Source: Endozoicomonas sp. 4G (GTDB taxonomy: Bacteria; Pseudomonadota; Gammaproteobacteria; Pseudomonadales; Endozoicomonadaceae). From it: a stretch of DNA of 64,000 nucleotides. The position numbers were made by a program, and so were the translations under genes. The notes under the pieces were generated by a model. That model had not been told where the DNA came from, ran no database searches, and worked only from the letters and a program-made list of their open reading frames with translations. Each line of letters starts with the position of its first letter. Positions within the stretch are counted from its first letter, which is position 1. The DNA lies in contig NZ_CP082909.1 of assembly GCF_023822025.1 (NCBI RefSeq), forward strand, positions 4,241,001-4,305,000. The letters run 5' to 3'. This document shows, in pieces, positions 1 to 7,571 of this stretch.

Positions 1-19
1 TTCTCCTGCAGGATGGCAT

Positions 20-487
20 TTACAAGTTAATGGATGCGGAAAAGTGTCGTGAAAAGATTTTGGACTTTGCCAGTCGGCCCACCATTTGCAGTGTAGCCAA
101 CAGTCTTCTCGAGGGGCGGATCCTGGTCTGGGTCAGCGCCAATAAATCGCGTTGTGCCTGAAAATCCATCGCCGTCAGCATAAACTCATTTTTATTACAC
201 CCGGTGTGCGTCATCCAAAGTTTACAGAATTCACTCATAAATGCATGACGAATGTCGTTAGGAAGGTCGTCTTCCACGCCAATGGAAACGGTGGTGGCGT
301 TGCTTGGCTCGGCGGCTAAAAAAGCCTGAGAGCGAGGCACTTCCACCCAGATCGGAAAGAGCTTGTGGTGTTTGCCAAAGTGATGCTGGTAGAGCCTGAC
401 ACAATCCTTCTCCAGCGTCTTCCTCAGGATTGTGGGGATAGCTCCATTTAATACCAGAATGACCATTAGAACTCGCTGCTGAGACAT
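20..487 (-). CDS. Conserved-looking hypothetical protein, possibly tautomerase-like
   Basis: This is a 155-residue protein that I cannot assign firmly. It opens with a hydrophobic beta-strand-like segment (residues 6-16). A compact centre follows: WVEVP near 47, a TTVSI strand near 65, a charged helix, and TGCNKNEFMLTAMD near 96-109. A short beta-alpha-beta layout with a late T-G...E...D segment weakly recalls the tautomerase/MIF fold, but the catalytic N-terminal proline is absent, so this is only a suggestion. The basic C-terminal tail (RIRPSRRLL onward) looks like an appended extension. The ATG at 487 is preceded by GGAGGAAAGTC, a strong ribosome-binding site that is itself part of a tandem duplication. 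No operon partner is visible, and the gene points to the left window edge. Confidence 0.6.
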   Translation of the reverse strand: MSQQRVLMVILVLNGAIPTILRKTLEKDCVRLYQHHFGKHHKLFPIWVEVPRSQAFLAAEPSNATTVSIGVEDDLPNDIRHAFMSEFCKLWMTHTGCNKNEFMLTAMDFQAQRDLLALTQTRIRPSRRLLATLQMVGRLAKSKIFSRHFSASINL

Positions 488-553
488 GACTTTCCTCCGG
501 TTAATGACTTTCTCCGGTTAATGACTTTCTCCGGTTAATGACTTTCTCCAGTT
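486..553 (-). repeat. 17-bp tandem repeat duplicating a ribosome-binding site
   Basis: Read on the minus strand, the unit TAACCGGAGAAAGTCAT occurs about four times in a row, ending at the start codon of the 20-487 gene. The first-used copy has one extra G. Each unit carries a GGAG Shine-Dalgarno core and an AT that mimics a start, so the translation-initiation region has been copied head to tail. Confidence 0.85.
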
Positions 554-736
554 TACTGCTCTCTAACCTCGAACTCGTTTGATTTTTTACCCGCGTTGCT
601 AAAAACGGTATAGCATACCTGCTGAAGAAATGTTTGCCCATAACGCTTCTATGTTGCCCTCTCAGTGGAACTAATCTCTCTCCTGAAACTCTATTGCTCA
701 ATGGACTATTGAATGCAACAGTAAAGGAGCACCTCC

Positions 737-2158
737 GTGAACATTACAAACCACGTCATCAAACTGATCACTGCACTGTTGATAACGACGAGCGTCTGCG
801 TCAACGCTGATATTACAGAACAAAAAAAAGAGGACTTCTTGAACGCCGGGCTGGTCAATTATGATATCAAGTACCTCATAAAGGTGGGTACTACCCCGGA
901 ACAAGTCCTTCTTTTTGCTGAAAAAGCGCCAATGATCAGCCCATACTTAATTCATCATTTCACCAAGCGTAACATCGCTCCGGAGATAGCCGCATCGTTC
1001 CATCCCGATGTCGTTGAGAATAACCTTTTTATAGAACAGATTCTTCTGGCAGGATTAACCCCTGAAACTGCCAATAGCTACGTCGAGGCCGGTATCGATA
1101 ACTGCAGAGCTATCATCTCTTATGCTAAACATGGAGTACCTCCTGACCTTGCAGGTTCTCTATATAAAAACAAAATCCATGTCACTACTGAACATTCACG
1201 AAACGAGCTTCAAGAAGCATTGGAACATGGGCTAACAACAAAAGATTTGCCCAGGTACAATGGAATTACCGATAATACCTTTGAACTGAAAAAACTCTAT
1301 CTTTCAAAAGTGCCTGTCGATTTTCTTCATGACGCCTTGAGCAACAACATTACACTGGAGGGTGCAAGGTCTCTCTACTTCCGTGGCATTGATATGGAAA
1401 CCTATCCGTCACTCATCTCTGACCAACAGACCTGCACTGTGTACCCTACAACCCATCTTGAGTTTGAATACCTTGGCAACCTTAACGGTTACCAAAGTAA
1501 AAAAGAGCCAATCCCTTTACCAAAGGCTTTATTTTCACGGCTTAACACCCTATCTTTTTACGGCACCATGAACTGTTTTTCAACGGACGATCAGGAGGAG
1601 ATTTTCAAGTACGTTGAAGACATGGTCACCGAAAGCAATATAAAAAACCCAACGATCTATCGTTTGCTCTACATGACGGCCATAATTGTTTCCCAAAAGC
1701 TTAACTACGAAGATGTTGATAGAGGCGAGCTGAAATCGACTTTCCCAAAAAGCTGTTCGATAGCTGAATATTGGCGAAGAGGTATTGGCGACTGTGATAA
1801 ATATGCGGTTTTGGGAATGGTTGTTTTTAGTCAACTGAAACAGCTGTTTCCTGACGTACTGGCAAATGTTTACCTTACCAATGAGCTGTTTTCAAAAGAG
1901 TTAAGACACTCCTGGAACACCTTGGTCATTGCAGAAGAGGATCGCCTGATTTTCACTTACATTGACATACTAAACTTAGAAAATGGCATCGATAAGAGCC
2001 CAAAGATTAATTACCAGAATCTTCTACTCGTTAAGATGATGCAAAATAACCCATTCAGAAACAAAAACGAAGTTTTGGGAATCATGACTCCAAAGTACTT
2101 CAACCACGAATACTTTCTTAGCGAATACGAGAAGCATTTCTGTAAGCCTGCGCAATAG
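737..2158 (+). CDS. Secreted protein with a transglutaminase-like Cys-His-Asp triad
   Basis: A 473-residue protein starting at GTG 737, with GGAG eight bases upstream. Residues 1-24 form a Sec signal peptide ending VNA. Residues 25-230 contain repeated short helical units (AGLVNYDI, AGLTPETA, HGVPPDLA, HGLTTKDL), suggesting an alpha-helical repeat domain. The C-terminal part has GDCDKYA (Cys353), RHSWN (His391) and a hydrophobic strand ending YID (Asp410). The order and spacing of these residues match the papain-like transglutaminase/cysteine-protease superfamily. The predicted role is therefore a periplasmic or secreted hydrolase or crosslinking enzyme; the substrate is unknown. It stands alone, with a strong bidirectional terminator after it. 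The triad is seen directly; enzyme activity is inferred. Confidence 0.65.
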   Translation: MNITNHVIKLITALLITTSVCVNADITEQKKEDFLNAGLVNYDIKYLIKVGTTPEQVLLFAEKAPMISPYLIHHFTKRNIAPEIAASFHPDVVENNLFIEQILLAGLTPETANSYVEAGIDNCRAIISYAKHGVPPDLAGSLYKNKIHVTTEHSRNELQEALEHGLTTKDLPRYNGITDNTFELKKLYLSKVPVDFLHDALSNNITLEGARSLYFRGIDMETYPSLISDQQTCTVYPTTHLEFEYLGNLNGYQSKKEPIPLPKALFSRLNTLSFYGTMNCFSTDDQEEIFKYVEDMVTESNIKNPTIYRLLYMTAIIVSQKLNYEDVDRGELKSTFPKSCSIAEYWRRGIGDCDKYAVLGMVVFSQLKQLFPDVLANVYLTNELFSKELRHSWNTLVIAEEDRLIFTYIDILNLENGIDKSPKINYQNLLLVKMMQNNPFRNKNEVLGIMTPKYFNHEYFLSEYEKHFCKPAQ

Positions 2159-2165
2159 TTGAATC

Positions 2166-2217
2166 GCTGGACATAAAAGCTGGACATAAAAGCTGGACAT
2201 AAAAGCTAGACATAAAA
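2166..2217. repeat. 13-bp tandem repeat, four copies
   Basis: The unit GCTGGACATAAAA is repeated four times (the last copy has one change). It lies immediately downstream of the stop codon at 2158 and runs into the A-tract of the terminator. Confidence 0.9.
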
Positions 2218-2244
2218 AAAGTGGCATCGAAGCCACTTTTTTTT
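2214..2244. terminator. Bidirectional Rho-independent terminator
   Basis: An A7 tract is followed by stem GTGGC (2221-2225), loop ATCGAA, stem GCCAC (2232-2236) and T8. A-tract, stem and T-tract allow it to stop both the 737-2158 gene and the convergent dnaJ transcript. Confidence 0.9.
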
Positions 2245-2262
2245 GTCAGTCTGACTGAGCAA

Positions 2263-3405
2263 TTACTTGCCCATATCATCGAAGAACTTTTTGACCCCTT
2301 CAAAGAAAGACGTTTTCTTAGGAGACTGACGATGCTCCCCTTCGGCAACAAACGTTTCCTTCAACTCTTTCATCAGCTCTTTCTGGCGCTCAGTCAGATG
2401 CACCGGGGTTTCTACCACCACACGACACATCAGGTCTCCACGACTACCGCCACGCACCGGTGTAACCCCTTTATCCCGCAGGCGGAACAATTTGCCCGTT
2501 TGAGTTTCTTTTGGAATCTTGAGTTTTACGCGACCGTCGAGGGTCGGAACTTCCAGCTCGCCACCCAGGGCGGCATCCACAAAGGTAATGGGCACTTCAC
2601 AGTAAAGGTGCTTGCCGTCACGCTGGAAGATCGGATGGTCTGCCACGCTGACCTGCACATAAAGATCACCGGCTGGACCACCGTTGACGCCGGCTTCACC
2701 TTCGCCAGCCAGACGAATGCGGTCACCGGTATCAACACCGGCAGGAATTTTTACTGACAGTGTCTTATATTCCTGAACCCGGCCTTCACCATGACACTCA
2801 CGACAAGGGTCTTTAATCATCTTGCCAGTGCCGTGACAGTCAGGACAGGTTTGCTGAACAGAGAAAAAGCCCTGCTGCATCCGCACCTGACCCACGCCGC
2901 CACAAGTGGTACAGGTCACAGGAGAACTACCTTCTCTGGCACCGGTGCCATCGCAGGACTTACAACCGACCAGGGAAGGAATCTTGATTTTCTTGGTGGT
3001 GCCCTTAACCGCCTCTTCCAGACTCAGCTCCAGCTGATAGCGCAGATCCGCACCCCGTTGCACAGAGCTGCGGGAATGGCCGCCACCACCAAAAATGTCA
3101 CCAAACACATCGCCGAAGACGTCACCGAAACCGCCAGCACCACCAAAGCCGCCAGCCCCTCCCATGCCGCCCATGTTCGGATCGACACCGGCATGACCGT
3201 ACTGATCGTAGGCAGCACGCTTCTGATCGTCAGACAGGATTTCAAAAGCCTCGTTCACTTCCTTGAACTGCTCTTCCGCTTTCTTGTCATCAGGGTTTCG
3301 GTCAGGGTGAAACTTCATAGCCATACGGCGATAGGCCTTCTTGATCTCCTTGTCAGAAGCTCCTTTTTCTACGCCCAGTACTTCGTAAAAATCACGTTTT
3401 GCCAT
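2263..3405 (-). CDS. dnaJ: Chaperone protein DnaJ (Hsp40)
   Basis: Co-chaperone that delivers unfolded clients to DnaK and stimulates its ATPase. The 380-residue protein has the full type-I layout: J domain residues 1-70 with HPD at 33-35, a Gly/Phe-rich linker ([11 protein letters not shown], near 75-110), four CxxCxGxG zinc repeats (CKSC, CTTC, CPDC, CREC) near 140-215, and the C-terminal client-binding domains. The open frame extends upstream to a GTG at 3414, but ATG 3405 gives the canonical [11 protein letters not shown] start with an AGGG motif eight bases upstream. It is the last gene of grpE-dnaK-dnaJ and is separated from dnaK by 205 bp holding several hairpins. I see no separate heat-shock promoter for it, so it is probably expressed by read-through from dnaK. 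Confidence 0.98.
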   Translation of the reverse strand: MAKRDFYEVLGVEKGASDKEIKKAYRRMAMKFHPDRNPDDKKAEEQFKEVNEAFEILSDDQKRAAYDQYGHAGVDPNMGGMGGAGGFGGAGGFGDVFGDVFGDIFGGGGHSRSSVQRGADLRYQLELSLEEAVKGTTKKIKIPSLVGCKSCDGTGAREGSSPVTCTTCGGVGQVRMQQGFFSVQQTCPDCHGTGKMIKDPCRECHGEGRVQEYKTLSVKIPAGVDTGDRIRLAGEGEAGVNGGPAGDLYVQVSVADHPIFQRDGKHLYCEVPITFVDAALGGELEVPTLDGRVKLKIPKETQTGKLFRLRDKGVTPVRGGSRGDLMCRVVVETPVHLTERQKELMKELKETFVAEGEHRQSPKKTSFFEGVKKFFDDMGK

Positions 3406-3553
3406 CAGTAACACCCTGTGGTCAGGTTCCGTCAGATCACCTGACCGAAATAATCTAAATCGCTTTCATACATCGGGAGCGATCCCGACTTATTGAATCA
3501 GAGACTGTTTGGAAAATCAGCGAAACTTTTCAGACAGCCCCTTAAACACAACA

Positions 3554-3575
3554 GCGCGGGAGAAAGCTCCCGCGC
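3554..3575. terminator. Strong hairpin between dnaK and dnaJ (partial terminator or processing site)
   Basis: A perfect nine-base stem GCGCGGGAG (3554-3562) pairs with CTCCCGCGC (3567-3575) across an AAAG loop. There is no clean T-run, only TGTTGTGTTT on the minus strand, so attenuation or mRNA processing is more likely than full termination. Two weaker palindromes lie nearer dnaJ (3420-3446 and 3475-3490). Confidence 0.6.
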
Positions 3576-3610
3576 CGCTCAATCAACTCATACCGCAGCG
3601 CGGAATGGGT

Positions 3611-5530
3611 TTACTTCTTGTCTTCTTTCACTTCTTCGAACTCAGCATCGACAGCATCGTCCGCAGCGGAAGAAGATTCTGCTTTCTGGGCACCTTCAGC
3701 ACCGGGCTGCTGGGCTTCAGCGTACATCTTCTGAACCAGACCGGCAGAAGCTTCAGACAGAGCCTTGGACTTCTCTTCGATCAGGTCCTTGTCGTCACCC
3801 TTCAGTGCTTCTTCCAGAGCGGTCAGAGCTTCGTTGATCGCATTTTTCTCTTCTTCAGTCGCCTTGTCACCGGCTTCTTCGAGCGTCTTGCGAGTAGAAT
3901 GAACCAGACCATCGCCGGTGTTGCGGGCTGCTGCCAGCTCTTCGAACTTCTTGTCCTCAGCGGCGTTCGCTTCAGCGTCCTGAACCATTTGTTCGATTTC
4001 ATCGTCAGACAGACCGGAAGACGCCTTGATCACGATGGACTGCTCTTTACCAGTAGCCTTGTCTTTGGCAGAAACGTTCAGGATACCGTTGGCATCCAGG
4101 TCGAAGCTGACTTCAATCTGAGGCATGCCACGTGGTGCCGGTGGAATGTCAGACAGGTCAAAACGTCCCAGGGACTTGTTGGCAGACGCCTGCTTACGCT
4201 CACCCTGGCAAACATGAATGGTAACAGCGCTCTGGTTGTCATCAGCGGTAGAGAATACCTGAGACTTCTTGGTCGGAATCGTGGTGTTCTTTTCGATCAG
4301 AGCCGTCATGACACCGCCCATGGTTTCGATACCCAGAGTCAGCGGAGTAACATCCAGCAGCAGTACGTCTTTGACGTCACCCGCCAGCACTGCACCCTGG
4401 ATAGAAGCACCCATGGCTACCGCTTCGTCAGGGTTCACGTCTCGACGAGCTTCCTTGCCGAAGAACTCAGCCACTTTTTCCTGAACCATCGGCATACGGG
4501 TCTGACCACCCACCAGAATGACTTCGTCGATGTCAGACAGATCCAGATCAGAGTCCTTAACAGCCAGACGGCATGGCTCCAGAGAGCGCTGAACCAGGTC
4601 TTCTACCAGGGATTCCAGCTTGGAGCGGGTTACTTTAACGTTAAGGTGCTTGGGACCGGTGGCATCGGCAGTGATGTAAGGCAGGTTAACATCGGTCTGC
4701 TGAGCAGAAGACAGCTCGATCTTGGCTTTTTCAGCGGCTTCTTTCAGACGCTGCATGGCCAGGGCGTCACCTTTCAGGTCGATGCCCTGATCTTTTTTGA
4801 ACTCTGCCGCCAGGTAGTCGATCATACGCATGTCGAAGTCTTCACCACCCAGGAAGGTGTCACCATTGGTGGCCAGTACTTCGAACTGGTGCTCGCCGTC
4901 GACATCGGCAATCTCGATGATGGAGATATCAAACGTACCACCACCCAGATCGTATACGGCGATGGTCTGATCACCCTGCTTCTTGTCCATGCCGTAGGCC
5001 AGGGCAGCAGCAGTAGGCTCGTTAATGATACGTTTAACGTCCAGGCCAGCGATACGGCCAGCATCTTTGGTCGCCTGACGCTGCGCGTCGTTGAAGTACG
5101 CGGGAACGGTAACCACCGCTTCAGTAACCGATTCGCCCAGATAGTCCTCGGCGGTCTTTTTCATTTTTTTCAGGATTTCAGCAGATACCTGAGGCGGCGC
5201 TTTTTTGTCGCCTTTTACTTCAACCCAGGCGTCGCCGTTATCCGCTTCGACAATTTTATAAGGAACCATCTGGATGTCTTTCTGAACCACATCGTCTTTG
5301 AAACGACGACCGATCAGACGCTTGATGGCAAACAGAGTGTTGTCAGGGTTGGTAACGGCCTGACGCTTGGCTGGCTGACCGACCAGAGTCTCACCATCGT
5401 CAGTGAAAGCGATGATGGAAGGCGTGGTACGGCCCCCTTCAGCATTTTCCAGAACCTTGGCCTTTTCACCATCCAGAATGGATACACAAGAGTTGGTAGT
5501 ACCCAGGTCAATACCGATTATTTTACCCAT
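3611..5530 (-). CDS. dnaK: Chaperone protein DnaK (Hsp70)
   Basis: ATP-dependent folding chaperone of the cytoplasm. At 639 residues it is about the length of E. coli DnaK. The N-terminus [18 protein letters not shown] is the canonical phosphate-1 motif. Further signatures are the [15 protein letters not shown] connect region, [11 protein letters not shown] (phosphate 2), the [10 protein letters not shown] adenosine motif and [11 protein letters not shown] in the linker and substrate-binding domain. The C-terminus is the acidic, disordered tail ending EEVKEDKK. It lies between grpE (222 bp upstream) and dnaJ. A sigma-32-type promoter at 5669-5696 implies heat induction separate from grpE. A 698-codon open frame on the opposite strand is a codon-bias shadow. 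Confidence 0.99.
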   Translation of the reverse strand: MGKIIGIDLGTTNSCVSILDGEKAKVLENAEGGRTTPSIIAFTDDGETLVGQPAKRQAVTNPDNTLFAIKRLIGRRFKDDVVQKDIQMVPYKIVEADNGDAWVEVKGDKKAPPQVSAEILKKMKKTAEDYLGESVTEAVVTVPAYFNDAQRQATKDAGRIAGLDVKRIINEPTAAALAYGMDKKQGDQTIAVYDLGGGTFDISIIEIADVDGEHQFEVLATNGDTFLGGEDFDMRMIDYLAAEFKKDQGIDLKGDALAMQRLKEAAEKAKIELSSAQQTDVNLPYITADATGPKHLNVKVTRSKLESLVEDLVQRSLEPCRLAVKDSDLDLSDIDEVILVGGQTRMPMVQEKVAEFFGKEARRDVNPDEAVAMGASIQGAVLAGDVKDVLLLDVTPLTLGIETMGGVMTALIEKNTTIPTKKSQVFSTADDNQSAVTIHVCQGERKQASANKSLGRFDLSDIPPAPRGMPQIEVSFDLDANGILNVSAKDKATGKEQSIVIKASSGLSDDEIEQMVQDAEANAAEDKKFEELAAARNTGDGLVHSTRKTLEEAGDKATEEEKNAINEALTALEEALKGDDKDLIEEKSKALSEASAGLVQKMYAEAQQPGAEGAQKAESSSAADDAVDAEFEEVKEDKK

Positions 5531-5606
5531 TGTTCAATCTCTCCGTTGCCCTGTTTACAGGGCACAATTCTATCGTTCAATTCTTTAATTCAATGCTTCA
5601 GCTGAA

Positions 5607-5634
5607 GGTCGCTTGCCAATGGTCGCTTGCCAAT
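5607..5634. repeat. 14-bp tandem duplication in the dnaK leader
   Basis: GGTCGCTTGCCAAT occurs twice head to tail (5607-5620, 5621-5634), inside the untranslated leader between the predicted dnaK promoter and start codon. Confidence 0.85.
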
Positions 5635-5668
5635 AATGGGTGAGCGGCTGTTTTGGCCTTTGAAATCA

Positions 5669-5696
5669 ATATGGGATCAATTGCTTTGATTTCAAG
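5669..5696 (-). promoter_or_regulatory. Sigma-32 heat-shock promoter for dnaK
   Basis: On the minus strand CTTGAA (5696-5691) is followed by 14 bases and then TCCCATAT (5676-5669). This closely matches the RpoH consensus CTTGAA/CCCCATNT. It would start transcription about 130 bp before the dnaK ATG. Confidence 0.8.
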
Positions 5697-5740
5697 GCTG
5701 GTAAAATATTCTTTTTTGAATATTCTCAGCACCATCACTT

Positions 5741-5768
5741 ATTTGGAAACGACTATTTGGAAACGACC
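5741..5768. repeat. 14-bp duplication across the grpE stop codon
   Basis: ATTTGGAAACGACT and ATTTGGAAACGACC lie head to tail. The copy at 5755-5768 encodes the last residues of GrpE; the stop codon sits at the junction (5753-5755). Confidence 0.8.
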
Positions 5769-6337
5769 ACCATGGCCGGACGAATCAGGCGGCCATTGAG
5801 CTTGTAACCTTTCTGGAAAACATCAATCACGGTATTGGCTTCAACATCGGGATTGGGAACCATGGACATCGCCTGATGAAAATTCGGGTCAAAAGGCTGA
5901 CCACTGGGGTCTTCCTGCTCTACCGAGAAACGCCCCAGCGCATCCAGGAACTGCTTTAGCGTCAGGTTCATGCCTTCTACCAGAGCTTCGTGGGCGCCTT
6001 CTGCCTGCTCGGCACTTTCTATGCCTTTTTCCAGGCTATCAACCACCGGGATGAGTGCATCGACAAATTTTTCCAGGGCAAATTTGTGAGCCTTTTCGAC
6101 ATCCTGCTCAGCGCGACGCTTGATGTTCTGCATTTCAGCAGCAGCACGCAGAGTCTGGTCCTTTGCTTTCGCCAGTTCTTCGTTCAGTGCTTCCAGCTGA
6201 CTCTCAAGGCCATCGGTCAGATCACCTTCACTCTCCAGCTCAACACCACCGTCTTCATTCAGCAGGCTTTCTTCTGCCTGCTGCTCAACGGCTTCTTCCG
6301 TTACCTGTTCTTCAGGCTTGCTGTTTTCTGCTGTCAT
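5753..6337 (-). CDS. grpE: Nucleotide-exchange factor GrpE
   Basis: Releases ADP from DnaK and so drives the chaperone cycle. The open frame reaches back to 6502, but ATG 6337, preceded by GGAG, gives MTAENSKPEEQ and a 194-residue protein, the usual GrpE length. The layout is typical: an acidic disordered N-terminus (about residues 1-50), a long helix (LEALNEELAKAKDQTLRAAAEMQNIKRRAEQDVEKA, 55-90) and a C-terminal beta wing with NFHQAMSMVPNPD and GYKLNGRLIRPAMVVVSK. It is first in the grpE-dnaK-dnaJ cluster with its own sigma-32-type promoter. The N-terminal extension of the long frame overlaps that promoter, which supports the short start. Confidence 0.97.
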   Translation of the reverse strand: MTAENSKPEEQVTEEAVEQQAEESLLNEDGGVELESEGDLTDGLESQLEALNEELAKAKDQTLRAAAEMQNIKRRAEQDVEKAHKFALEKFVDALIPVVDSLEKGIESAEQAEGAHEALVEGMNLTLKQFLDALGRFSVEQEDPSGQPFDPNFHQAMSMVPNPDVEANTVIDVFQKGYKLNGRLIRPAMVVVSK

Positions 6338-6378
6338 TCCAAATCTCCGACCGGGAGGCAAATCATTTGATGGAACGT

Positions 6379-6406
6379 ATATTGGGTCACGAAATCCGGA
6401 TTCAAG
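6379..6406 (-). promoter_or_regulatory. Sigma-32 heat-shock promoter for grpE
   Basis: Minus-strand CTTGAA (6406-6401), a 14-base spacer, then CCCAATAT (6386-6379). Spacer length is identical to the dnaK promoter. It lies about 42 bp upstream of the chosen grpE start. Confidence 0.75.
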
Positions 6407-6546
6407 TCCTGCAAAACGTTTTTTTAGCGGGATTGCGCCCTTAATTCCGTTCAAAGAAATCGAAGCGTGAGTGAAGAGGTTTCGTTTTTCAGTTATCCAC
6501 AACCCACATACAATACCCGCACGTTTTAATACCTGTACCGAGCAGT

Positions 6547-7431
6547 ATGATAAAGAAATATTTTTACCTTCTTGCCATTGGCCTGATCTGGGGCTCCCAA
6601 TTCCTGTTTCAACAAGCTGCTGTTGATGACCTGCCGCCGGTTTGGGTGGGAGCGGGCCGGGCGACGGTGGGTGCCCTGACCCTGATTATTCTGACCGCAC
6701 TGTTTGGCATCAAAAGTAAGAGCGGGCGCCTGGGCTCCTTCAACTTCATCGCTCTGCTGGAAGCCACCATCCCGTTTGTTCTGGTGGCCTGGGGTCAGCA
6801 ATATCTGGATACCGCTGTGACTGCGATCCTGATGGGGACTATTCCTCTCTTCACCATTACTCTGTCACCCCTGGTGATCAAAGGGACCCGAATTACTTCT
6901 GCCGGTATGGCCAGTGTCATCATTGGCTTCTGTGGATTGTTACTGCTGTTTTATCCACAGCTTGTCAGCGGTACAGGGCACACCAGTCTGCTTGCGGCAC
7001 TGGCTATCATCGTTGCTTCCGCCTGCTTCGCGACCGGACTGCTGATGCTGAAAAAGATTAATGACGAGCACCCGATTATCGTGGCCCGCAATGTTTTAAT
7101 CTGCTCATCCATTCAGCTGCTAATGGTTGCCAGCCTGTTCCAGCTGCCATGGACTCTGGAACTGACCTCCGCCAGCGCCACTTCGATCCTGTATCTGGGG
7201 GTTATGTGTGCCGGTGTCGTTTACTTCCTTTATATGGCACTGATTGCCGAGGCCGGGCCTGTATTTGCTTCCATGAACAACTATCTGGTTCCTTTGATTG
7301 GTGTACTTCTGGGAGCACTGATTAACCAGGAAGTTTTACCCTCAACCGCTTGGCTGGCACTGGGTGTCATTATCACTGCCCTGGCTATCAACCAGTTATT
7401 TGACAAGTCGGCAGCCAGAGCCACCGCCTGA
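6547..7431 (+). CDS. EamA-family (DMT) inner-membrane transporter
   Basis: A 294-residue, almost wholly hydrophobic protein with about ten membrane helices arranged as two EamA repeats. It begins with the family's typical LAIGLIWGSQFLFQQAA and has VAWGQQYLDTAVTAILMGTIPLFT in the first repeat. Members of this drug/metabolite superfamily usually export amino acids or other small metabolites; the substrate cannot be read from sequence. It is divergent from grpE, stands alone and ends at a strong terminator. No clear promoter was identified. Confidence 0.9.
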   Translation: MIKKYFYLLAIGLIWGSQFLFQQAAVDDLPPVWVGAGRATVGALTLIILTALFGIKSKSGRLGSFNFIALLEATIPFVLVAWGQQYLDTAVTAILMGTIPLFTITLSPLVIKGTRITSAGMASVIIGFCGLLLLFYPQLVSGTGHTSLLAALAIIVASACFATGLLMLKKINDEHPIIVARNVLICSSIQLLMVASLFQLPWTLELTSASATSILYLGVMCAGVVYFLYMALIAEAGPVFASMNNYLVPLIGVLLGALINQEVLPSTAWLALGVIITALAINQLFDKSAARATA

Positions 7432-7452
7432 CTCTCAACCGCTCATGCCTGC

Positions 7453-7495
7453 AATCCCCTGCTCTCCTTTTGATGGCGATCAGGGGATTTTTTTT
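7453..7495 (+). terminator. Rho-independent terminator after the EamA gene
   Basis: AATCCCCTG (7453-7461) pairs perfectly with CAGGGGATT (7481-7489) across a 19-base loop, followed by an uninterrupted T-run to 7495. Confidence 0.85.
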
Positions 7496-7527
7496 AGTGC
7501 CGTCTTTACGAATGCCTTATTTCAAGT

Positions 7528-7547
7528 TACTGTACATTTAAACAGTA
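7528..7547 (+). promoter_or_regulatory. LexA (SOS) box upstream of recN
   Basis: TACTGT-N8-ACAGTA lies 24 bp upstream of the recN ATG, an almost perfect match to the gammaproteobacterial LexA operator (CTGT-N8-ACAG core). It places recN under DNA-damage control. Confidence 0.9.
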
Positions 7548-7571
7548 ATACTACAGTAGCGGGTATTCATC

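Noticed and set aside
501-701. 66-codon minus-strand frame upstream of the first gene
   Set aside because: It runs through the tandem repeat, lacks any recognisable domain and has no good ribosome-binding site.
3509-5605. 698-codon frame on the strand opposite dnaK
   Set aside because: It mirrors dnaK exactly; such long antisense frames over dnaK are a known effect of codon bias. No ribosome-binding site or family match.
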